Origin: DASRSS01 sp035656335
Lineage (GTDB): Bacteria; Actinomycetota; Actinomycetes; Mycobacteriales; Jatrophihabitantaceae
Reading direction: 5' to 3'
DNA: 24,125 nucleotides
NCBI GenBank assembly: GCA_035656335.1
Contig: DASRSS010000306.1
Coordinates: 1 to 24,125 of the forward strand
Below the pieces are notes generated by a model. That model did not search any database and was not told the origin of the DNA. It saw nothing but the letters and a program-made list of their open reading frames with translations. This document shows, piece after piece, positions 13,667 to 21,473 of this stretch. Position 1 is the first letter of the stretch, and every line of letters starts with the position of its first letter. Position numbers and translations under genes: made by a program.

Positions 13667-16249
13667 TCAGGCCAGCGCGACGACGCCGAGTTCGGCGGGG
13701 CTGGCCAGCTCGGCGTGCTTGGGCAGCACGCGCACCGTGTACCCGAACGGGCCGGTGCGATCGAGCGGGATCTCGCCGGCGAACCAGCTGGCCCCGTCAC
13801 CGCGTTCGACCAGTGGGAGCACCAGCTGCTCGGTGTCCGAGAGCCGGTCGTCGGTGTCGACCGTGCCGAACACCGCCTGCACCTCGACGTCGGCGGCGTC
13901 CAGCCCGTTGAGCGCGACCTCGGCACGCAGCGCCAACCGCTCCCCCAGCTGCGCGTCGCCGTGCAGCTGCGAGTCGACGTACAGCACGCGCACCCCGGGC
14001 CACGCGGCGAGGACGTTCGACCGCCAGCGGGCGAGCTCCTTCGCGCACGCGAACCCGTCGGCGGACATGCGGCGCGACGAGACGGCGGCCGGCGCGTAGA
14101 GCCGCTGGACGTAGTCGATGACCATGCGGCTCGCGAGCACCTTCGGGCCGAGCGACTTCAGCGTGTGGCGCACCATCTGCACCCACCGCGTCGGGATCGC
14201 GCTGCTGTCGTGCTCGTAGAACCGCGGCGTGACGCTCTTGGCGATCAGCTCGTACAGCGCGTTGGCCTCGATCTCGTCGCGGCGGTCCGGGTCGAGCACG
14301 CCGTCCGCGGTCGGGATCGCCCAGCCGTTGTCGCCGTCGAACCACTCGTCCCACCAGCCGTCGCGGATCGACAGGTTCAGCGCGCCGTTCAGCGCGGCCT
14401 TCATCCCGGACGTGCCGCACGCCTCCAGCGGGCGCAGCGGGTTGTTCAGCCAGACGTCCACGCCCCAGTACAGGTAGCGAGCCATGCCGATGTCGTAGTC
14501 GGGCAGGAACGCGATGCGGTGCCGCACCTCGGGGTCGTCGGCGAACCGGACCATCTGCGCGATGAGTTCCTTGCCGCCGTCGTCGGCGGGGTGGCTCTTG
14601 CCCGCGATCACGATCTGCACCGGACGCTCCGGGTCCAGCAGCAGCGCACGCAGCCGGTCCGGGTCACGCAGCATCAGCGTCAGCCGCTTGTAGGACGGGA
14701 CGCGGCGCGCGAAGCCGATCGTCAGCACGTCCGGGTCGAAGACCGACGCGGTCCAGCCGAGTTCGGCCTCGCTCATCCCGCGCTGCAGCGCGGAGTTGTG
14801 CACGCGCCGCCGCACCTCGCGCACCAGCCGCTCGCGCAGCTCGCCCCGCACGCGCCACAGCTCGGCGTCGCTCACCTTGTCGATGGCGTTCCAGCCGTTG
14901 CCCTCGGCGACCGCGGCGGTGCCGACCTCCCGCTCGGCCATCTCGACGACCTCGCGCGCCATCCACGTCGGCGCGTGCACGCCGTTCGTGATCGACGTGA
15001 TCGGTACCTCGGCCGGATCGAAGCCCGGCCACAGCGGCGCGAACATCTCGCGGCTCACCTCGCCGTGCAGCAGCGAGACGCCGTTGGCGCGCTGCCCGAG
15101 GCGCAGGCCCATGTGCGCCATGTTGAAGATCGTCGGGTCCTCTTCGCTGCCCAGCTCGAGGACGCGGTCGACGGGCAGCGCCGACATCGCGGCGACGTGC
15201 TGCGCGACCAGGTCGCGGGAGAACCGGTCGATGCCGGCCGGGACCGGGGTGTGCGTGGTGAACACCGTGCCGGCGCGCACCGCCTGCAGCGCCTCGTCGA
15301 AGCCGAGGTGCTCGGAGTCGACCAGCTCGCGGATGCGCTCCACGCCGAGGAACCCGGCGTGGCCCTCGTTGGTGTGGAACACCTGCGGGGCGGGCGTGCC
15401 GGTGACGGCGCAGTAGGCGCGGATCGCACGGACGCCGCCGACGCCGAGCAGCAGCTCCTGCTCCAGCCGGTGCTCCGCGTCGCCGCCGTAGAGGCGGTCG
15501 GTGATCTGCCGCGCCGCGTTGTCGTTCTCCTCGATGTCGCTGTCGAGCATGAGCAGCGGTACCCGGCCGACCTTGGCGACCCAGACCTGCGCGTGCAGGA
15601 CGCGTCCCTGCGGCAGCGGCAGCGCGATCCGCACCGGGTTGCCCTGCGCGTCGTGCAGCGCCTGGACGGGCAGCCCCTGCGGGTCGAGCGACGGGTAGTG
15701 CTCCAGCTGCCAGCCGTCCGGCGAGAGCGACTGGCGGAAGTAGCCCGAGCCGTACAGCAGCCCGACGCCGATGATCGGCACGCCGAGGTCGCTGGCCGCC
15801 TTCAGGTGGTCGCCGGCGAGGATGCCGAGACCGCCGGAGTACTGCGGCAGCACCTCGGTGATCCCGAACTCGGGCGAGAAGTAGGCGATCGAGGCCGGAA
15901 GGGAGCTTGCGACCTGACCATCAGGCAGAGGCAGGTCCGCGCCGGCCGACTGCTGCTGCTGGTACCAGCGCGGACGGGTCAGGTAGTCGGTCAGGTCGTC
16001 GTGGACGTCCTCGAGCCGGCGCAGGAACTTGCGCTCGCCGGCGAGCTGGGCGAGCCGTTCGGTCTTGACCTCACCGAGCATGCGCTGCGGGTCGTGACCG
16101 CTCTGCGCCCACAGCTCGGGGTCGACCGACTCGAACAGTTCCCGGGCGTCGGTGTTCCACGTCCACCGCAGGTTTTCGACGATTTCACCCAGTTTGTTCA
16201 GCTCTGCGGGGAACGCCGCACGGACCGTCAGCCGCCGTAATGCCTTCAC
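13667..16249 (-). CDS. glgP: Alpha-glucan (glycogen) phosphorylase
   Basis: An 860-residue GT35 phosphorylase that releases glucose-1-phosphate from alpha-1,4-glucan ends using pyridoxal phosphate. Its sequence follows the actinobacterial GlgP type closely: start KALRRLTVRAAFP, AYFSPEFGITEVLPQYSGGL, LDSDIEENDNAARQITDRLY, VFHTNEGHAGFLGVERIREL, KFNMAHMGLR-like FNMAHMGLR, and WLNNPLRPLEACGTSGMK, where K617 is the predicted cofactor lysine. Length is normal. I chose GTG 16249, the conserved family N-terminus. GTG 16258 would add three residues and has GGAG seven bases before it, so it remains possible. It diverges from glgE across 66 bases, so polymer synthesis and breakdown share one control region. 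It converges on the LuxR-type regulator gene with a five-base gap. Confidence 0.97.
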   Translation of the reverse strand: MKALRRLTVRAAFPAELNKLGEIVENLRWTWNTDARELFESVDPELWAQSGHDPQRMLGEVKTERLAQLAGERKFLRRLEDVHDDLTDYLTRPRWYQQQQSAGADLPLPDGQVASSLPASIAYFSPEFGITEVLPQYSGGLGILAGDHLKAASDLGVPIIGVGLLYGSGYFRQSLSPDGWQLEHYPSLDPQGLPVQALHDAQGNPVRIALPLPQGRVLHAQVWVAKVGRVPLLMLDSDIEENDNAARQITDRLYGGDAEHRLEQELLLGVGGVRAIRAYCAVTGTPAPQVFHTNEGHAGFLGVERIRELVDSEHLGFDEALQAVRAGTVFTTHTPVPAGIDRFSRDLVAQHVAAMSALPVDRVLELGSEEDPTIFNMAHMGLRLGQRANGVSLLHGEVSREMFAPLWPGFDPAEVPITSITNGVHAPTWMAREVVEMAEREVGTAAVAEGNGWNAIDKVSDAELWRVRGELRERLVREVRRRVHNSALQRGMSEAELGWTASVFDPDVLTIGFARRVPSYKRLTLMLRDPDRLRALLLDPERPVQIVIAGKSHPADDGGKELIAQMVRFADDPEVRHRIAFLPDYDIGMARYLYWGVDVWLNNPLRPLEACGTSGMKAALNGALNLSIRDGWWDEWFDGDNGWAIPTADGVLDPDRRDEIEANALYELIAKSVTPRFYEHDSSAIPTRWVQMVRHTLKSLGPKVLASRMVIDYVQRLYAPAAVSSRRMSADGFACAKELARWRSNVLAAWPGVRVLYVDSQLHGDAQLGERLALRAEVALNGLDAADVEVQAVFGTVDTDDRLSDTEQLVLPLVERGDGASWFAGEIPLDRTGPFGYTVRVLPKHAELASPAELGVVALA

Positions 16250-16315
16250 GGTGCGCACGCTAGCACTCCGGGTGGAAAGGCTTACAGTCGCCGCCGACCT
16301 GGGTACGGTACGTCC
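16250..16315. promoter_or_regulatory. Compact divergent promoter region of glgP and glgE
   Basis: Only 66 bases separate the two outward GTG starts, so both promoters must lie here or inside the genes. Plus strand: TTACAG (16282-16287), 16 bases, TACGGT (16304-16309). Minus strand: CTGTAA (16287-16282) or TGTAAG (16286-16281), 18-19 bases, TAGCGT (16262-16257). The two -35 candidates sit on the same bases in opposite directions. Confidence 0.5.
16282..16309 (+). promoter_or_regulatory. glgE: Candidate leaderless promoter of glgE
   Basis: TACGGT matches TANNNT and ends six bases before the GTG start, so transcription would begin at or next to the GTG. No Shine-Dalgarno sequence precedes glgE, which agrees with a leaderless mRNA as is common in actinobacteria. 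The -35 (TTACAG) is only a partial match to TTGACA. Confidence 0.5.
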
Positions 16316-18310
16316 GTGGTCGGAAGAATCGGGCTCACCGAAGTCAGTCCGGTCGTCGGTTCGACGGTGTCCGCGGAGTTCCCCGCGCGCGCCGTCGTCG
16401 GCGAGCCGGTACCGGTCTCTGCCGTCGTGTTCCGCGAGGGACACGACGCGGTCGGCGCCAGCGTCGTGCTGCGCGATCCGGCCGGGCGCAAGGTCAGCAC
16501 GCAGCGGATGCGCCCCGGCGCGATCGGTACCGACCGGTGGCACGCGTCCATCGTCGCCGACCGCGTCGGTCAGTGGACGTTCGCCATCGAGGCGTGGAGC
16601 GACCCCATGTCCACGTGGCACCACGCGGTGACCGCCAAGCTGGACGCCGGCCAGGGCAGCCAGGAACTCGCCAACGACCTGGAGTCCGGCGCGCGGCTGT
16701 TCGACCAGCACGCGCGCACGCTGCCCAAGGCCGAGCGGCCCCGCGCCCAGGCCGCGGCCCGCGCGCTGCGGGACACCACGCTGGACCTGCCGCATCGCGT
16801 CGCGCCCGCCCTGGACGACTACCTGCAGCGGCTGGTGCACGAGCACCCGATCCGCGAGTTCGTCACCGCCTCGCCGCGCTACCCGCTGTGGGTCGACCGG
16901 CCGCGCGCGCTGTACGGGTCCTGGTACGAGTTCTTCCCGCGCTCGATCGGCGCGCGGCTGGCCGGCGATCCCGTCGCGCCCGCGAAGCCGCTGCGGCACG
17001 GCACGTTCGCCGACGCGACCGAGCACCTGGACTACGTCGCGTCCCTCGGCTTCGACGTGGTGTACCTGCCGCCGATCCACCCGATCGGCGAGGTCAACCG
17101 CAAGGGACCGAACAACACGCTCGTCGCCGCCGAGTGGGACGTCGGCTCGCCGTGGGCGATCGGCTCACGGCACGGCGGCCACGACGCGATCCATCCCGAC
17201 CTCGGGACGATGGACGACTTCGTCGCGTTCGTGCGCCGCGCCCGCGAGCTGGGCATGGAGGTCGCCCTGGACTTCGCGCTGCAGGCGGCGCCCGATCACC
17301 CCTGGGTGGAGAAGCACCCGGAGTGGTTCACGACCAAGCCGGACGGCACGATCGCGTACGCGGAGAACCCGCCGAAGAAGTACCAGGACATCTACCCGCT
17401 GAACTTCGACAACGACCCGGCGGGCCTGTACGCCGAGTGCCTGCGCGTGATCCGGCACTGGATCGCTGCCGGGGTGACGATCTTCCGCGTCGACAACCCG
17501 CACACCAAGCCGCTCAACTTCTGGCAGTGGCTGATCGCCGAGGTGAAGAAGACCGATCCGGCCGTGCTGTTCCTCGCCGAGGCGTTCACCCGCCCGGCGA
17601 TGATGCACGAGCTGGCCAAGATCGGCTTCCACCAGAGCTACACCTACTTCACCTGGCGCAACACGAAGGAAGAACTGGAGAGCTACGGCCGCGAGCTGGT
17701 CGAGTCCGCCTCGCACATGCGGCCGAACTTCTTCGTCAACACGCCGGACATCCTGCACGACTACCTCGTGCACGGCGGGCCGGCGGCGTTCGCGATCCGG
17801 GCCGTGCTCGCGTCCACGCTCTCGCCGACGTGGGGCGTGTACTCGGGCTACGAGCTGTACGAGCACCTGAACCTGCGCCCGGGCAGCGAGGAGTACCTGG
17901 ACTCGGAGAAGTACCAGCTGCGGCCGCGCGACTTCGCGGCCGCGATCGCGGACGGACGGTCGCTGGCTCCGCTGATCGACAAGCTGAACCGCATCCGCCG
18001 CGAGCACCCCGCGCTGCAGCAGCTGCGGAACCTGGTCTTCCACGAGGTCGACAACCCGGACCTGATCGCGTACAGCAAGCGTGACGCCGCGACCGGGGAC
18101 ACCGTCCTGGTCGTGTGCACCGTCGACCCGCACGACTGGCGCGAGGCGACCGTGACGCTCGACCTCGCCGCGCTGGGCCTGGACTGGGCCGGCGGCTTCA
18201 CCGTTCACGATCTGCTGACCGGCGCCGAATACCAGTGGGGCGAGCGGAACTACGTCCGGCTGGACCCGCACAGCCAGCCGGCGCACGTGTTCAGCGTGCA
18301 GCAGCCCTGA
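16316..18310 (+). CDS. glgE: Alpha-1,4-glucan:maltose-1-phosphate maltosyltransferase
   Basis: A 664-residue GH13 subfamily 3 enzyme that transfers maltose from alpha-maltose-1-phosphate onto alpha-1,4-glucan. An N-terminal beta/helical region (1-195) precedes a catalytic barrel. Visible motifs are GSWYEFFPRS (201-210), YLPPIHPIGEVNRKGPNN (250-267), FRVDNPHTKPLNFW with nucleophile D393, FLAEAFTRP with acid/base E422, and VNTPDILHDY with the third carboxylate. NRKG and DNPHTKP are typical of GlgE rather than amylases. Length and positions match the studied Streptomyces enzyme. The start is GTG 16316 because a -10-like TACGGT lies six bases before it and the family N-terminus (GRIGLTEVSPVV) follows at once. 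treS begins 44 bases downstream with its own ribosome site. In mycobacteria GlgE loss is lethal through maltose-1-phosphate build-up, which is knowledge of the family, not shown here. Confidence 0.98.
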   Translation: MVGRIGLTEVSPVVGSTVSAEFPARAVVGEPVPVSAVVFREGHDAVGASVVLRDPAGRKVSTQRMRPGAIGTDRWHASIVADRVGQWTFAIEAWSDPMSTWHHAVTAKLDAGQGSQELANDLESGARLFDQHARTLPKAERPRAQAAARALRDTTLDLPHRVAPALDDYLQRLVHEHPIREFVTASPRYPLWVDRPRALYGSWYEFFPRSIGARLAGDPVAPAKPLRHGTFADATEHLDYVASLGFDVVYLPPIHPIGEVNRKGPNNTLVAAEWDVGSPWAIGSRHGGHDAIHPDLGTMDDFVAFVRRARELGMEVALDFALQAAPDHPWVEKHPEWFTTKPDGTIAYAENPPKKYQDIYPLNFDNDPAGLYAECLRVIRHWIAAGVTIFRVDNPHTKPLNFWQWLIAEVKKTDPAVLFLAEAFTRPAMMHELAKIGFHQSYTYFTWRNTKEELESYGRELVESASHMRPNFFVNTPDILHDYLVHGGPAAFAIRAVLASTLSPTWGVYSGYELYEHLNLRPGSEEYLDSEKYQLRPRDFAAAIADGRSLAPLIDKLNRIRREHPALQQLRNLVFHEVDNPDLIAYSKRDAATGDTVLVVCTVDPHDWREATVTLDLAALGLDWAGGFTVHDLLTGAEYQWGERNYVRLDPHSQPAHVFSVQQP

Positions 18311-18343
18311 GCGACGCCCCACCCCGCCCCGACTCCTCCTGCT

Positions 18344-18350
18344 AGGAAGG
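18344..18350 (+). promoter_or_regulatory. treS: Ribosome binding site of treS
   Basis: AGGAAGG lies four bases before GTG 18355 and fixes that start. It is the only gene of the plus-strand glg run whose ribosome site lies outside the preceding coding sequence. Confidence 0.75.
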
Positions 18351-18354
18351 TCAC

Positions 18355-20085
18355 GTGACCCAGTCGACCCCTTTGCCGTCCGACCCGGACTGGTTCAAGC
18401 GCGCCGTCTTCTACGAGGTGCTGGTGCGCGGGTTCGCCGACTCCAACGGTGACGGCACCGGTGATCTACGCGGGCTGACCGACAAGCTCGACTACCTGCA
18501 GTGGCTCGGGATCGACTGCCTGTGGCTGCCGCCGTTCTATCCGTCCCCGCTGCGCGACGGCGGCTACGACGTGAGCGACTACTGCGGCGTGCTGCCGGAG
18601 TTCGGCACCATCGACGACTTCCAGGCGTTCCTGGACGCGGCCCACCAGCGCGGCATGCGCGTGATCATCGACTTCGTCATGAACCACACGTCCGACCAGC
18701 ACCCGTGGTTCCAGGCGTCGCGCTCGGATCCGACCGGGCCGTACGGCGACTTCTACGTGTGGAACGACGACGACGCCCGCTTTCCCGACGCGCGGATCAT
18801 CTTCGTGGACACCGAGCCGTCGAACTGGACGTTCGACCCGGTGCGCAAGCAGTACTTCTGGCACCGCTTCTTCAGCCACCAGCCGGACCTGAACTTCGAC
18901 TCCCCCGGCGTCCAGCAGGCGATCATCGACGCGCTGCGCTTCTGGCTGGACCTCGGCATCGACGGGTTCCGCCTCGACGCCGTCCCGTACCTGTACGTGC
19001 GCGACAGCACCAACGGCGAGAACCTGCCGGAGACGCACGAGTTCCTGAAGCGGGTCCGCAAGGAGATCGACCGCGACTACCCGGACCGGGTGCTGCTGTG
19101 CGAGGCCAACCAGTGGCCGGCCGACGTCGTCGAGTACTTCGGCGACCCGTCCACCGGCGGCGACGAGTGCCACATGGCCTTCCACTTCCCGGTCATGCCG
19201 CGCATCTTCATGGCCGTTCGTCGCGAGTCGCGCTACCCGATCTCGGAGATCATGGCGCAGACGCCGCCGATCCCCGACAACTGCCAGTGGGGCATCTTCC
19301 TGCGCAACCACGACGAGCTCACGCTCGAGATGGTCACCGACGAGGAACGCGACTACATGTGGGCCGAGTACGCGACCGACCCGCGGATGAAGGCCAACAT
19401 CGGCATCCGGCGCCGCCTCGCGCCGCTGCTGGAGAACGACATCAACCAGATCGAGCTGTTCACCGCGCTGCTGCTGTCGCTGCCGGGCTCGCCGGTCCTC
19501 TACTACGGCGACGAGATCGGGATGGGCGACAACATCTGGCTCGGTGACCGCGACGGCGTGCGCACCCCGATGCAGTGGACCCCGGACCGCAACGCCGGCT
19601 TCTCCACGTGCGATCCGGGACGGCTGTACCTGCCGGTGAACATGGACTCGATCTACGGCTACCAGGTGACCAACGTCGAGTCGCAGACGCGCAACACGTC
19701 CTCCCTGCTGCACTGGACGCGTCGGATGATCATGCAGCGCAAGGCCAATCCCGCGTTCGGCATGGGTAGCTTCACCGACATCGGGGGTAGTAACCCGTCA
19801 GTGCTCAGCTTCGTGCGCGAGTTCGGCGACGACATCGTTCTGTGCGTGAACAACCTGTCGCGGTTCGCACAGCCGGTCGAGCTCGACCTGCGCCAGTGGC
19901 AGGGCGTGGAACCGATCGAGCTGATCGGCGGCACGCACTTCCCGGCGATCGGCGAGCTGCCGTACCTGCTCACGCTCGCCGGGCACGGCTTCTACTGGCT
20001 GCGCATTCCGCGCAACCCGGCGCCGGCCGGGCCTACCGAGTCAGCCGCCATGACCGGGCTGACGGACGAGGAGGTACTCGCGTGA
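18355..20085 (+). CDS. treS: Trehalose synthase (maltose alpha-D-glucosyltransferase)
   Basis: A 576-residue GH13 subfamily 16 enzyme that interconverts trehalose and maltose. Motifs: WFKRAVFYEVLVRGFADSNG at the N-terminus, DFVMNHTSDQHPWF (106-119), GIDGFRLDAVPYL with nucleophile D208, LLCEANQWP with acid/base E250 and FLRNHDELTLEM with D320. ECHMAFHFPVMPR is characteristic of TreS. No kinase domain is fused to it; the kinase is the next gene. GTG 18355 has a good ribosome site. The TGA stop overlaps the GTG of mak (GTGA), so equal amounts of TreS and Mak are likely, in line with the TreS-Mak complex known in mycobacteria. Length is slightly short of the roughly 590-600 of homologues, with no missing motif. 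Confidence 0.97.
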   Translation: MTQSTPLPSDPDWFKRAVFYEVLVRGFADSNGDGTGDLRGLTDKLDYLQWLGIDCLWLPPFYPSPLRDGGYDVSDYCGVLPEFGTIDDFQAFLDAAHQRGMRVIIDFVMNHTSDQHPWFQASRSDPTGPYGDFYVWNDDDARFPDARIIFVDTEPSNWTFDPVRKQYFWHRFFSHQPDLNFDSPGVQQAIIDALRFWLDLGIDGFRLDAVPYLYVRDSTNGENLPETHEFLKRVRKEIDRDYPDRVLLCEANQWPADVVEYFGDPSTGGDECHMAFHFPVMPRIFMAVRRESRYPISEIMAQTPPIPDNCQWGIFLRNHDELTLEMVTDEERDYMWAEYATDPRMKANIGIRRRLAPLLENDINQIELFTALLLSLPGSPVLYYGDEIGMGDNIWLGDRDGVRTPMQWTPDRNAGFSTCDPGRLYLPVNMDSIYGYQVTNVESQTRNTSSLLHWTRRMIMQRKANPAFGMGSFTDIGGSNPSVLSFVREFGDDIVLCVNNLSRFAQPVELDLRQWQGVEPIELIGGTHFPAIGELPYLLTLAGHGFYWLRIPRNPAPAGPTESAAMTGLTDEEVLA

Positions 20086-21473
20086 ATGCGTCCGCCCAGC
20101 AACTCCAGCCGCTCGTCGCGAGCTGGCTGCCGACACAGCGCTGGTTCGCCGGCAAGGGCCGGGAGATGACCGTCGAGGTCGCCCCGCTCGCCGCGCTGGA
20201 CGACGCCGACACGACATCGCCCGAGGTGGCGATCTGGACGGCGCGGGTCACGTACGACGACGGGTCCGGGGAGCTGTACCAGCTGCCGCTCGTCGTCCGC
20301 GACAGCGCCGAGGAGGGCCTGGAGCACGTGCTGCTCGGCTCGTTCGACGACGGCGAGCGGCTGCACTGGGTGTACGACGCGCTGCACGACAAGGACGTCA
20401 CCCGCGGCTGGCTGGCCGGCATCCGGGACGCCGCGCGGCTCGGCCCGCTGACGTTCACGCGCTCGGTCGAGCCGGCCGAGATCCCGGTGGACGAGCCCAG
20501 CCTGGTGCTCACCGCCGAGCAGTCCAACACCTCACTGATGTACTCCGACCTGGCGATCCTGAAGGTGTTCCGCCGGCTGCAGCCCGGGGTCAACCCGGAC
20601 ATCGAGATCCACGCGGCACTGAGCGAGCGCGGCGCCCGGCACGTGCCGCGGCTGCTCGGCTCGATCTCCGCCGAGCTCGACGGCGAGACGTACGCCTTGG
20701 CGATGCTGCAGGAGTTCATGACCACGGCGACGGACGGTTGGGAGCTGGCCAAGACCAGCGTCCGCGACCTGATGGCCGAGGCGGACCTGCACGCCGACGA
20801 GGCCGGCGGCGACTTCGCCGGCGAGGCGCAGCGGCTCGGCGCCGCGGTGGCCGAGGTGCACGCGGACCTGGCCGCCGCGTTCGGCACCGGCGTCGCCGGC
20901 GCGCAGGAGCTGGCCGAGCGCGCGGACGCCATGCACGGCCGGCTCGAGCACGCGGTCGCGATCGTGCCGGAGCTGGCGCCGGTCGCGGCCGGGCTGCACG
21001 ACCTGTTCGACTCCTTCGGCGCGCTCGGCGGCGAGCTGCCGGTGCAGCGCATCCACGGCGACCTGCACCTGGGCCAGGCGCTGCGCACCGTCCACCGCTG
21101 GGTGATCATCGACTTCGAGGGCGAGCCGATGGCCGACCTCGCCGCCCGCCGCCGCCCCGACTCGGCGCTGCGTGACGTCGCCGGCATGCTGCGCTCGTTC
21201 GAGTACGCCGGGCACCATCGGCTGATCGAGACCGGCTACATCCCCCAGCTCGCGTACCGCGCGGACGAGTGGGCCGAGCGCAACCGCGAGGCGTTCTGCG
21301 CCGGCTACGGCGAGGCGGCCGGCCACGATCCGCGCGAGCAGGGCGTCGCGCTGCGCGCGTTCGAGGCCGACAAGGCCGTCTACGAGGCGGTGTACGAGGC
21401 ACGGCACCGGCCGTCGTGGCTGCCGATCCCGCTCGCGTCGCTGACCCGGCTCGCGGAGGTGGCCGCATCGTGA
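20082..21473 (+). CDS. mak: Maltokinase
   Basis: A 463-residue kinase (also called Pep2) that uses ATP to make maltose-1-phosphate, the substrate of GlgE. The N-terminal cap has the family mark SWLPTQRWFAGKGR (about 14-27). The kinase lobe, of the eukaryotic-like/aminoglycoside phosphotransferase fold, has RIHGDLHLGQ (D327 the predicted catalytic base) and IIDFEGEP (D344, metal binding). The C-terminal AFEADKAVYEAVYEARHRPSWLP (split here as AFEADKAVYEAVYE and ARHRPSWLP) is typical of the family. GTG 20082 overlaps the treS stop and has GAGGAGG at 20068-20074 inside treS. The 3' end overlaps glgB by another GTGA, so treS, mak and glgB form one translationally linked unit. Confidence 0.97.
   Translation: MNASAQQLQPLVASWLPTQRWFAGKGREMTVEVAPLAALDDADTTSPEVAIWTARVTYDDGSGELYQLPLVVRDSAEEGLEHVLLGSFDDGERLHWVYDALHDKDVTRGWLAGIRDAARLGPLTFTRSVEPAEIPVDEPSLVLTAEQSNTSLMYSDLAILKVFRRLQPGVNPDIEIHAALSERGARHVPRLLGSISAELDGETYALAMLQEFMTTATDGWELAKTSVRDLMAEADLHADEAGGDFAGEAQRLGAAVAEVHADLAAAFGTGVAGAQELAERADAMHGRLEHAVAIVPELAPVAAGLHDLFDSFGALGGELPVQRIHGDLHLGQALRTVHRWVIIDFEGEPMADLAARRRPDSALRDVAGMLRSFEYAGHHRLIETGYIPQLAYRADEWAERNREAFCAGYGEAAGHDPREQGVALRAFEADKAVYEAVYEARHRPSWLPIPLASLTRLAEVAAS

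Noticed and set aside
13493..16240. 915-codon plus-strand open frame opposite glgP
   Set aside because: It is a GC-rich antisense shadow of a fully recognisable glgP, with low-complexity composition and no motif.
16259..17080. Upstream extension of the glgP frame into glgE
   Set aside because: The added residues overlap glgE antisense. The family N-terminus begins at KALRRLTVR, so the start is 16249 or 16258.
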